A DNA stretch of 64,000 nucleotides, taken from Chryseobacterium formosum. GTDB lineage: Bacteria > Bacteroidota > Bacteroidia > Flavobacteriales > Weeksellaceae. The first letter of the stretch is position 1; each line of letters begins with the position of its first letter. Shown here piece by piece: positions 1-8,193 of this stretch. The stretch spans positions 124,001 through 188,000 of the forward strand of contig NZ_JAOVZW010000004.1 of assembly GCF_026460885.1 (NCBI RefSeq), written 5' to 3'. The notes under the pieces were generated by a model. That model saw only the letters and a program-made list of their open reading frames with translations. It ran no database searches and had not been told where the DNA came from. Made by a program: the position numbers and the translations under genes.

Positions 1-1
1 T

Positions 2-934
2 GGAAACAGCATTGTGAGACGACCGAATAATGATAATTTGTTTTCGATTTCTACCATCATTAAAACTAAAAATTATCATCCATATTTTATTTACGGCGGA
101 GATGGATATTTTGATAATATGAATAACTTTTTTGGCGGACAAGGTTTTGATATTGTGGATAGAGACAGGGGAAATCCGCTTTCTGATCAAATTAAAACGT
201 CCAGATTCAAAATAAAAGATGATGAAGTCAGTTTTGAAAATGCGTGGGGAATTTGTGACGAAGATCTATACAAACAATCGATAAAATATGCAGATTTAAA
301 TCATAAACAAGGAAAACCTTTCTTTGAGTTTGTAATGACGACTTCCAATCATAAACCTTACACTTTTCCGAATGGTAAAATAAATCTTCCGCAGGGAGAT
401 CGAAATGCTGCCGTAAAATATACAGATTATGCTTTAGGGAAATTTATTGCTGATGCGAAATCAAAACCGTGGTTTAAAAATACCGTTTTTGTAATTGTGG
501 CTGATCATTGTGCAAGTAGCGCAGGAAAATGGGAAATCAATATTGGAAAACATCACATTCCTGCAATTATTTATAATCTGAATCATTCTCCTGAAAAAAT
601 CGACCGTTTGACTTCACAGATTGATTTGATGCCGACTTTATTCGGATATTTAGGCTGGAATTACAAGACTTCTTTATTTGGAAAAGACATCAATCAAACC
701 AAAATCGGCGATGAAAGAGCTTTTCTCGGAAATTACCGCACTTTGGGAATGCTAAAAGCTAATGTTTTTACACAAATTGATGACAGAAAAAGAGTTAAAC
801 AGTTCAATGTTTCAGGAAATGACCAGTCTTTATCGGAAATGAAAAAGAAAAATAATCTTTTGGTTTCCGAAACGATTTCTTATTATCAAACAGCAAGTAC
901 GAGATTTAAAAATGGTAAAATGAAGACGAATTAA
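2..934 (+). CDS. LTA synthase-like sulfatase, C-terminal part
   Basis: The frame is open from base 2, so this is the C-terminal 310 residues of a protein starting outside the window; the GTG at 14 is internal. It matches the extracellular alkaline-phosphatase-fold domain of the LtaS/phosphoglycerol-transferase family. Visible family features are a segment like GYFDNMNNFFGGQGFD, TTSNHKPYTFP (metal or substrate His region), a VADH metal-binding motif followed by KHHIPAIIY, and the closing QIDLMPTLFGYLGW. Family members are anchored by N-terminal membrane helices and act outside the inner membrane. Gram-negative Bacteroidota lack lipoteichoic acid, so the substrate is unknown; phosphoglycerol or phosphoethanolamine transfer to envelope glycans is an inference. 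The nucleophile Thr region is outside the window. Confidence 0.85.
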   Translation, partial: GNSIVRRPNNDNLFSISTIIKTKNYHPYFIYGGDGYFDNMNNFFGGQGFDIVDRDRGNPLSDQIKTSRFKIKDDEVSFENAWGICDEDLYKQSIKYADLNHKQGKPFFEFVMTTSNHKPYTFPNGKINLPQGDRNAAVKYTDYALGKFIADAKSKPWFKNTVFVIVADHCASSAGKWEINIGKHHIPAIIYNLNHSPEKIDRLTSQIDLMPTLFGYLGWNYKTSLFGKDINQTKIGDERAFLGNYRTLGMLKANVFTQIDDRKRVKQFNVSGNDQSLSEMKKKNNLLVSETISYYQTASTRFKNGKMKTN

Positions 935-961
935 GTATTTCTAATAATTTAAAATAAATTA

Positions 962-1047
962 AAAATTCTCTCGCAGATTAAGAAAGTTTCGCAGGTTTTG
1001 AAGAAAAAATAAATCTGCTGAATCAGCAAAATCTGCGAGAGAATTTT
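962..1047. repeat. Long-stem inverted repeat, REP-like
   Basis: An 18-bp perfect inverted repeat (962-979 with 1030-1047, arm AAAATTCTCTCGCAGATT) encloses related internal segments (CGCAGGTTTT, AATCTGCTGAATCAGC). It fills the gap between two same-strand genes. It lacks a clean T-tract after the right arm, so it is more like a dispersed palindromic repeat than a simple terminator, although it could end the upstream transcript. Confidence 0.7.
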
Positions 1048-1163
1048 GTAATAAGTTTGATAAAAATATTAATTAAAAAGAGCTTAAAAATTTAATTTTC
1101 AAAAGCTTCCAAATTCAAAATTTCTTCCAATTCAGATGGCAAATTTGTATCAAAATAATTTAA

Positions 1164-3596
1164 ATGATATTAAAAATGCTAAAGAAGATTGTTTTCATGT
1201 TATTGATTCTCGTCTCGGTTGGTTTCATTAATGCTCAAAATACGCAGGTCACTATTTTCGGAATCATAAAAAACAGTGCAGATAAAACAGGTTTGTCTTA
1301 TGTAAGTGTTGTTTTGAAAAAACCAAATGACAGTACATTGGTTTTAGGGACAATTACCGATAATGAGGGCAGATTTTCTCTTACAGACGTAAAAACAGAT
1401 ACTTATGATCTTGAATTTTCTCTTTCAGGATTTGAAACAAAACACCAGAATCTTTTTGTGGGAAGTCTTTCTAAATTTATTGAAATTCCAATGATTGAGC
1501 TGATTCCAAAAGCTGAGAAAGAAACTAAGATTGATGAAGTTGTTTTAACATCCACCAAGGAAAATGGAATTAGCAATCAGCTTGATAAAAAAACATATTC
1601 TGTTGCCGATAATATTAGTCAGAATGGTGGTTCGGTTTTGCAGACGATGCAGAATTTACCGGGAATTACCACTCAGGATGGGAAAATTCAGCTCAGAGGA
1701 AATGATAAAGTAACAATTTTTATTGATGGTAAACAAACCGCAATGACAGGTTTCGGAAGTCAGACAGGGTTGGATAATATTCCCGCTTCTTCGATTGAAA
1801 GAATTGAAGTGATTAATAATCCTTCTTCAAAATACGAGGCCAACGGAAATGCAGGAATTATCAATATCATCATGAAGAAAAACAAACAAAATGGCTGGAA
1901 CGGAAAGGTTGGATTAACAACAGGTTTAGGTTCACTTTGGGTAAGACAGGAAAATCTTCCAACTATAAGTTCACAATATACTCTGACTCCAAAAATTAAT
2001 CCTTCAGTTTCTTTAAATTATAGAAAAGATAGGGTAAATATTTTTCTCCAGACAGATAATTTATATACAGAAACACTGAACAAAAACGAATTTGTAACCA
2101 GAAATTACGAAGACGGAACTGTTATTAATTCTCAGTTAAAACGAAACAGAAATACCAATTTTCTTACTACAAAAGCAGGAATCGACTGGAATATTGACAC
2201 TCAAAATTCATTGACAATTTCCGGAATGTTTGGAAGTGAAAAAATCATCGACCGTGGAGATCAACCTTTTTTTAACGGAAATTATTCGCAGAGATTGCGT
2301 TTATGGCAGTTTTTGGAAGATGAGTTGAAAACGACTTGGATGGGAACCGCAAATTATCAACATAAATTTAAAGAAGCAGGACATTTATTAAACATCGGAT
2401 TTAATTATACATTTCACAGAGAAGATGAAAAGTATTTTTACGATAATTTTTTACCTTCTTCAAGTGGAACGGATGCCTTTAAATTATTATCAGACGAACA
2501 AGTTTATGATTTTAGTGTAGATTATGTGAAATCTTTAAAATACGGAAGGATAGAAACCGGAATCAAAATCAGAAACCGAAATATTCCGACTGATATGAAT
2601 TTTATTCCTGGCGTAAATTCTGTTCTAGATGCAAATTCGGGAGGTTGGGCGACATATAAAGAATTAATTCCTGCAGCTTATGCCAATTATATTTTTGAAA
2701 CTCCAAAATGGGAAGCTGAATTAGGTATGAGATTGGAATATGTGAAAATTCAGTATGATGTGAATCTAAATCATCCAACTTATAAAAGTGATGGTTACAA
2801 TTATACACAGCCATTTCCGAATCTGAGATTGGCTTATAAACTGAATGACAACAGCAAACTTTCGATTTTTTATAACAGAAGGGTAGACCGACCAAATGAA
2901 GTCGACATCAGAATTTTTCCGAAATATGAAGATGCGGAAATCATCAAAGTTGGAAATCCTGCTCTTCGTCCACAGTTTACCAATTCAATTGATATGGGGT
3001 ACAAATACAATTGGGAAAACGGGTATTTCTATTCTGCACTATATCATCGTTTTTCGGATGGAACGATTACGAGAATTTCGAGCATTATTCCGAACAGTAA
3101 TTTGATTTATGCGGTGTTTCAAAATACAGGAAAAAGCAATAATTCCGGTTTGGAAGCGATTTTTAATCAGAAAATTTCAAAAACATATTCATTTAATATT
3201 AATGGAAATCTTTACAGAAATCAGATTGATGCTTTCAGCGTGACCAATCTTTATCCGGTTCCAAATGTTTTTTCGACAGAGACTCAAAGAATAATTTCAT
3301 GGAATCTTAAAATGAATAACACTTTTAAATTTATAAAATGGTTTGATGCACAGTTGTCTGCAATGTATTTAGCACCCGATATTATTCCGCAGGGAAAAAT
3401 AGGTTCTAGATTTTCAGTCGATTTAGGAATTAAAAGATCGATTCAAAACGGTAAAGGAGAATTTTTCGTGAATGCAACCGATTTATTCAATACAATGGTT
3501 ATCAAAAAACAAGTTCAGGGCAACGGATTTAATTATACAAGTAATGATTACTACGAAACACAGGTAATCAGATTAGGCTATAGTTATAAATTTTAA
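1164..3596 (+). CDS. TonB-dependent receptor-type outer membrane beta-barrel protein
   Basis: The 810-residue product has a signal peptide ending in INAQ, then a carboxypeptidase-regulatory-like beta-sandwich (about residues 28-110), a TonB plug (about 140-235, with LQTMQNLPGITTQDGKIQLRG, FIDGK and SIERIEVINNPSSKYE) and a C-terminal barrel ending in an aromatic residue (YSYKF). This is the Bacteroidota architecture of receptors with an outer-membrane beta-barrel family domain; the ligand cannot be read from sequence. No classical SusD partner is adjacent. The PAP2-like gene follows after 18 bp, so the two are probably co-transcribed. An in-frame ATG at 1176 (MLKKIVF) is an equally good start and gives a more typical signal peptide. 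Confidence 0.88.
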   Translation: MILKMLKKIVFMLLILVSVGFINAQNTQVTIFGIIKNSADKTGLSYVSVVLKKPNDSTLVLGTITDNEGRFSLTDVKTDTYDLEFSLSGFETKHQNLFVGSLSKFIEIPMIELIPKAEKETKIDEVVLTSTKENGISNQLDKKTYSVADNISQNGGSVLQTMQNLPGITTQDGKIQLRGNDKVTIFIDGKQTAMTGFGSQTGLDNIPASSIERIEVINNPSSKYEANGNAGIINIIMKKNKQNGWNGKVGLTTGLGSLWVRQENLPTISSQYTLTPKINPSVSLNYRKDRVNIFLQTDNLYTETLNKNEFVTRNYEDGTVINSQLKRNRNTNFLTTKAGIDWNIDTQNSLTISGMFGSEKIIDRGDQPFFNGNYSQRLRLWQFLEDELKTTWMGTANYQHKFKEAGHLLNIGFNYTFHREDEKYFYDNFLPSSSGTDAFKLLSDEQVYDFSVDYVKSLKYGRIETGIKIRNRNIPTDMNFIPGVNSVLDANSGGWATYKELIPAAYANYIFETPKWEAELGMRLEYVKIQYDVNLNHPTYKSDGYNYTQPFPNLRLAYKLNDNSKLSIFYNRRVDRPNEVDIRIFPKYEDAEIIKVGNPALRPQFTNSIDMGYKYNWENGYFYSALYHRFSDGTITRISSIIPNSNLIYAVFQNTGKSNNSGLEAIFNQKISKTYSFNINGNLYRNQIDAFSVTNLYPVPNVFSTETQRIISWNLKMNNTFKFIKWFDAQLSAMYLAPDIIPQGKIGSRFSVDLGIKRSIQNGKGEFFVNATDLFNTMVIKKQVQGNGFNYTSNDYYETQVIRLGYSYKF

Positions 3597-3614
3597 TTTA
3601 AAAATCAATCAGTA

Positions 3615-4412
3615 ATGCTAAATAAAACTTCATACCTCTTCATTTTTGTAATTGTGATTTTAAATTTCGGCAAATTATCAGCGCAAAATAGTAATGACAG
3701 TATTCAAACCCAACAATTGGAAAAGGATTCTGTAGAAACTCAAATTAATCCTGAAAATAATAAATTCAATCTAAAGAAACTCATTATTCCGACTGGACTT
3801 ATTGGTTATGGAGTGGCGAGTTTAACGATAAAAGATTTGAAACAACTCAATTTTTCTACACGTGATGAAATCAAAGAACATCAACCAGATCACATCAGAC
3901 TAGATAATTACACCCAGTTTGCTCCCGTTGCTTTGGTTTATGGTTTGAATGCAGCAGGAATGGAAGGAAAGCATAATTTCCGAGACAGAACGATTATTTA
4001 CGGAACTTCAATGTTAATTACTTCTGCATTTACACTTCCTCTGAAACATTTGGTAAAAGAAGGAAGACCCGATGGTTCCAATACTTTGTCGTTTCCTTCT
4101 GGACACACTGCTATTGCTTTTGCATCGGCTCAGTTTATGTTTCACGAGTATAAAGACACTAATTTTTTATTGAGTATTTCAGGGTATTCTTTTGCAGTTT
4201 TTACAGGAGCATACAGAATGTTTAATGACAAACATTGGTTTGGAGATGTTGTTGCAGGTGCAGGTTTTGGAATCTTGTCTACTGAATTGGCGTATTGGCT
4301 GTTTCCTAAAATTAACAATTTACTCAGTGGAAAAAACAAAAATTCTTCTGCGATGATTTTGCCTTTTTATCAGAATAAAAGTGTAGGATTGGGATTTGTG
4401 AAGACTTTCTAA
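3615..4412 (+). CDS. PAP2-family phosphatase, exported
   Basis: The 265-residue protein has a signal peptide (cleavage after KLSAQ) and the three phosphatase signatures of the PAP2/type 2 acid phosphatase family: KHLVKEGRP, PSGHTAIAF, and YRMFNDKHWFGDV with the catalytic His and the Asp of the charge relay. The family dephosphorylates lipid phosphates such as undecaprenyl pyrophosphate, phosphatidic acid or lipid A phosphates. Being 18 bp behind the TonB-type receptor suggests one transcript. A strong hairpin follows the stop. The substrate is not determinable here. Confidence 0.88.
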   Translation: MLNKTSYLFIFVIVILNFGKLSAQNSNDSIQTQQLEKDSVETQINPENNKFNLKKLIIPTGLIGYGVASLTIKDLKQLNFSTRDEIKEHQPDHIRLDNYTQFAPVALVYGLNAAGMEGKHNFRDRTIIYGTSMLITSAFTLPLKHLVKEGRPDGSNTLSFPSGHTAIAFASAQFMFHEYKDTNFLLSISGYSFAVFTGAYRMFNDKHWFGDVVAGAGFGILSTELAYWLFPKINNLLSGKNKNSSAMILPFYQNKSVGLGFVKTF

Positions 4413-4431
4413 AATTAATTTCATTTGAAAA

Positions 4432-4464
4432 ATAATCCCGAAATTTCAATGTTTTCGGGATTAT
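4432..4464. terminator. Bidirectional intrinsic terminator
   Basis: A 12-bp perfect stem (4432-4443 with 4453-4464, core AATCCCGAAA) lies between convergent genes. A/T-rich flanks give a T-run on either strand. Confidence 0.8.
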
Positions 4465-4472
4465 ATTTTATT

Positions 4473-5003
4473 TCAATTTCTTTTAGCAATAATCACATGG
4501 TTAAGATGATGATTACAATGCCAAGCGTAAATTCCAATATTGGTTTTTAGTGAGATTTCTTCTTGACCTTCAGGATGAATAAACGTTCTGTTGAGTTCAA
4601 TTTCAGATAAATTTTCAAGAATAAAAGTCCATCTTTCATGAATTCCTTCGAGCATTTTTATTGAGCTTTCAATTGAGAAATCTTTAGAATCAACTAATTC
4701 TGCCCACGAATTTTCCTGATAAGGTTTGATTGTAGGAGTTTCTTCGGTTAGAGCGAGTTTAAATCTTACCAAACTGTTCATGTGGCTGTCTGCACAATGA
4801 TTAACAACTTGTGAAATCATCCAGCCATTTGGTCGATATGTTTTCTTCAAATCGTCTTTAGATAGATTTTCGACTTCAGATTTTAGTTTTTGTGGAAAAT
4901 TTTTGATGGTTTCTATCCAGTTTTTGATATGATTTTCGGTGATAATTTTAGGCTTTTCAAATTTGCCAATAGGAAATTTAAGCTGTTCTATGTTTTCTTC
5001 CAT
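4473..5003 (-). CDS. YfiT/DinB-like metal-dependent hydrolase or thiol transferase
   Basis: The 176-residue cytosolic protein reads as a YfiT-type DinB four-helix bundle: an N-terminal FPIGKFEKP segment, RPNGWMISQVVNHCADSHMNS containing the first metal-ligand His, and a C-terminal YAWHCNHHLNHV segment with the remaining His ligands. Bacillus YfiT relatives were described as metal-dependent hydrolases and later as bacillithiol S-transferases; which reaction applies here is unknown. Full length for the family. It converges on the PAP2 gene over a shared terminator. No clear promoter box was found; a TACATTTA close match lies about 50 nt upstream. Confidence 0.85.
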   Translation of the reverse strand: MEENIEQLKFPIGKFEKPKIITENHIKNWIETIKNFPQKLKSEVENLSKDDLKKTYRPNGWMISQVVNHCADSHMNSLVRFKLALTEETPTIKPYQENSWAELVDSKDFSIESSIKMLEGIHERWTFILENLSEIELNRTFIHPEGQEEISLKTNIGIYAWHCNHHLNHVIIAKRN

Positions 5004-5248
5004 AATTCCTTTTTTTCAAAATAGCATTGATTATTTTGAGAGCGTAAATGTATCAAAAATCCCAATAAATAATAGATTGAGGCAAAATTTTTTGTGTTTT
5101 TTCCATTTCATTTTTGTCTAAATTATTTCTCAGAATTTCAGGTTATTCTTAATTGCTCAATTTATAAATGATCTATTTTTAAAGAATTTTCTTGAATAAA
5201 ATTCTATTTTTTGTTTATCTGCTATATTTTCAATGGCTCGATTTTAGA

Positions 5249-5256
5249 TAAGTTTG
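5249..5256 (+). promoter_or_regulatory. Candidate -7 box for the AsmA-like gene
   Basis: TAAGTTTG matches the Bacteroidota TAnnTTTG -7 consensus 45 nt before the AsmA-like start. No good -33 TTG was found at the right distance, so support is moderate. The rest of the 298-bp gap (5004-5301) is AT-rich and I see no gene in it. Confidence 0.4.
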
Positions 5257-5301
5257 AGATGATCACAATCTATTAGCTATTAATATCAAAATTATCGAAT
5301 C

Positions 5302-8193
5302 ATGGAGAGGTTTAAAAAAATAATTTTGAAAATTCTGAAATGGACGGGAATTTCGATTGCTTCCATTCTTTTTCTCATGTTTATTATTCCAATTTTATTT
5401 CCGGGAACAGTTTCGGAACAGGTAAAAATATTTGCCAATAAACATCTTGCAGGAAAACTCGATTACAAAAAAACACATCTTACATTTTTCAGACATTTTC
5501 CTTCACTTACGGTTTCTGTTGACGATGTTTTGTTGAAAGGTTCAAAACCATTTCAGAATGATACGTTGTTGGCTGCAAAAGAACTTTCGGTAGGAATTAA
5601 TCTTAAAAATCTGATTTTCGATGGTGAAGTTAAGATTGATGAAATTTACGTGACTGATGCTGTTGCAAATGTTTTTGTCAATACAAAAGGAGAAGCAAAT
5701 TATAATGTTTACGTTTCAAAACCTTCGGAAAAACCAAAAGATACAACCGGAGCGGGAGCTTCAATTAAATTGGATTTAATTAAACTAAAAAACTGGAATA
5801 TCAAATATAACGACCATGCTGCAAGAGTTTTAGTCGATGCAAAAGGTTTAAATTATACAGGAAAAGGTGGTTTAAGTGAAGATATTTTCGACCTTACAAC
5901 CTACTTAGATATTAATAAACTTGATTTTAGCTTAAACAGAATTTATTATGCCAAACAAAAAACGCTACATGCAGATTTAATCACGAGAATTAATACCAAT
6001 GCGTTGACTTTTGTTTTAAGAAAAAATGAACTGAGAATTAACGAATTACCATTAAAATTTACAGGTTTTGTAAGTATTTTGAAAGATGGTTATAATCTTG
6101 ATATTAACGCAGCTTCAGAAAAAACGACAATTCGTGATATGATTTCCGTTCTTCCGCCACAATATTTAGATTGGGCAAAAGACACGAAGATTGAAGGAAA
6201 CAGCGATTTGTTTTTCAGTTTAAAAGGAAGATTCAGCGAACCTAAAAATTTGAAACCAAGATTAAAAGCCAGACTTTTGATGAAAGATGGTTTTGTTTCT
6301 AACGGAAAGGCGCCTGTTCCGATGAACAATTTTAATATGGATCTGAATGTAGATTTACCGGATTTAAATACCGAACAATTAGGATTAGACTTAAAAAATC
6401 TGAGTTTTGATTTAGGTCCGAATAATAATTTCAAAGCTGTGGTAAAGACTAAAGGTTTAGATGAAATGCAGATTAATGCAGATGTAAAAGGCGCGGTTAA
6501 TTTGCAGACTTTGAGTCAGGCTTTAGGCTTAAAAGATATTGATGTTCGAGGTTTAATGGATACTAATATTAAAGCAAACGGAATTTTTAGTTTAGATAAA
6601 AAACTATTCCCTAAAACAAACGGATATCTCAATCTGAAAAACGGTTGGTTAAAAACAAAATACTACCCGAACCCAATTCAGAATATTAATATTGCCGCAA
6701 ATATTACAAATACAGACGAAACTTTCAAAAGTTTGGGAGTAAAACTCGATCCTTTTAAATTTGATTTTGAAGGAAACCCTGTTTTTGTAAATGCAGATCT
6801 TCAGAATTTTGAAGATGTTTTGTATAAAGTTCGGGCAAAAGGAGTTTTAAATGTCGGAAGAATTTATAAAGTTTTTGCTAAAAAAGGCTTGGATGTAAGC
6901 GGTTTAATTATGGCTGATTTATCATTAAACGGACGACAAAGCTATGCAACTACAGGTCAATACAGCAAATTAGATAACAAAGGAAATTTGATTTTAAAAA
7001 ATATAAAAGCAACCACAGAATATCTTCCAAAATCATTTTATATTAAAGAAGGGAATTTTCAGTTTGAGAATGAAAAAATGTGGTTCAGAAAGTTTTTTGC
7101 GAATTATGGGAAATCAGATTTTGCTTTAAATGGTTACCTTTTAAATACGATTAATTATTTCATTGAAAGAAAAGGAACGCTTCACGGGAAATTCAAATTA
7201 AAATCAAGATACATTTTGATTGATGAATTTATGGCCTTGAAAGACGGAGATAATTCAAAAAAATCGATAGAAGTTGATTATGCCAAAGTAGAAAATCCGA
7301 AAAGCAGCGGAGTTGTAATTATCCCTAAAAATCTAGATGTTTCGTTGGAAGCTGATGCCAAAAATGTTGAGTTTAAAGGTTTAAATCTTAATAATCTTTT
7401 CGGTTTGGCTTCGGTAAATAAAGGAGAAGTTTTCTTAAAAAATACTTCATTTGACGTTGTAGGAAGCAGAATGAAAATTGATGCACGTTATCAGGATGAA
7501 TCTCCGTTGACCGCAAATTATGATATTGCCTTAAATGTTTTAGATTTTGATGTTCAACGAGCGTATAACGAGATTGATATGATTCGTGAGATGGCAACTG
7601 CCGCAAAAAACGTGAAAGGAATTGTTTCTATAGACTATAAATTAAAAGGAGATTTTGATAAGAATATGACTCCAATTTATCCGTCTCTTGAAGGTGGAGG
7701 AGTGGTAAATCTTCGGGATGTGGAAGTGAAAAACTTAAAAATGCTTTCTGCAGTTGGAAATGACATTGGAGCAAAAGCATTCAATAATCCAGATATGAAA
7801 GGCGTAAATATCGAAACTCATATCAAAAATAATTTAATTCACGTTGATAAATTTACTTTTAAAGTTTCTATTTTAAGACCTACAATTAGTGGAACAACCA
7901 GTTTCAACGGATTACTGGATTTAAGAATCAGAGTAGGAATTCTTCCAGGTGGTTTAATTGGTTTTCCTGTAGTGGTTACTGGAACTCACGAGAAACCGAA
8001 AATTAAAATCTTCAGTAAAACTGGACAAGGAATTGTTGATGCTTTATACAATCAAAAATCCAACAAAGTGATTCGTGAAGAACGTCGTGCCGAGAAAAAA
8101 ACAAAAAGGCAACAGCGAAAAGAAAAAGCTGCTCAGGAACAAAAAGCGAAAGCTGCAGAGAAAAAGATTATCAAAGATGTAAAGGAAAAATAA
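5302..8193 (+). CDS. AsmA-family protein
   Basis: The 963-residue protein has a single N-terminal membrane anchor (about residues 10-32) followed by a long beta-rich periplasmic region and an AsmA-like C-terminal domain (about 700-910, including FDVVGSRMKIDARYQDE and the LPGGLIGFPVVVTGTHEKP end). The tail from about residue 915 is very Lys/Glu-rich. AsmA/TamB/YhdP-type proteins form long hydrophobic grooves thought to move phospholipids to the outer membrane; a role in envelope lipid balance is inferred from the family. The stop codon abuts the stop of the convergent usher-like gene with no base between. Confidence 0.85.
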   Translation: MERFKKIILKILKWTGISIASILFLMFIIPILFPGTVSEQVKIFANKHLAGKLDYKKTHLTFFRHFPSLTVSVDDVLLKGSKPFQNDTLLAAKELSVGINLKNLIFDGEVKIDEIYVTDAVANVFVNTKGEANYNVYVSKPSEKPKDTTGAGASIKLDLIKLKNWNIKYNDHAARVLVDAKGLNYTGKGGLSEDIFDLTTYLDINKLDFSLNRIYYAKQKTLHADLITRINTNALTFVLRKNELRINELPLKFTGFVSILKDGYNLDINAASEKTTIRDMISVLPPQYLDWAKDTKIEGNSDLFFSLKGRFSEPKNLKPRLKARLLMKDGFVSNGKAPVPMNNFNMDLNVDLPDLNTEQLGLDLKNLSFDLGPNNNFKAVVKTKGLDEMQINADVKGAVNLQTLSQALGLKDIDVRGLMDTNIKANGIFSLDKKLFPKTNGYLNLKNGWLKTKYYPNPIQNINIAANITNTDETFKSLGVKLDPFKFDFEGNPVFVNADLQNFEDVLYKVRAKGVLNVGRIYKVFAKKGLDVSGLIMADLSLNGRQSYATTGQYSKLDNKGNLILKNIKATTEYLPKSFYIKEGNFQFENEKMWFRKFFANYGKSDFALNGYLLNTINYFIERKGTLHGKFKLKSRYILIDEFMALKDGDNSKKSIEVDYAKVENPKSSGVVIIPKNLDVSLEADAKNVEFKGLNLNNLFGLASVNKGEVFLKNTSFDVVGSRMKIDARYQDESPLTANYDIALNVLDFDVQRAYNEIDMIREMATAAKNVKGIVSIDYKLKGDFDKNMTPIYPSLEGGGVVNLRDVEVKNLKMLSAVGNDIGAKAFNNPDMKGVNIETHIKNNLIHVDKFTFKVSILRPTISGTTSFNGLLDLRIRVGILPGGLIGFPVVVTGTHEKPKIKIFSKTGQGIVDALYNQKSNKVIREERRAEKKTKRQQRKEKAAQEQKAKAAEKKIIKDVKEK

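Noticed and set aside
2602..2895. 97-codon minus-strand open frame inside the TonB-type receptor gene
   Set aside because: Antisense shadow of a strong coding frame; no signal, motif or promoter.
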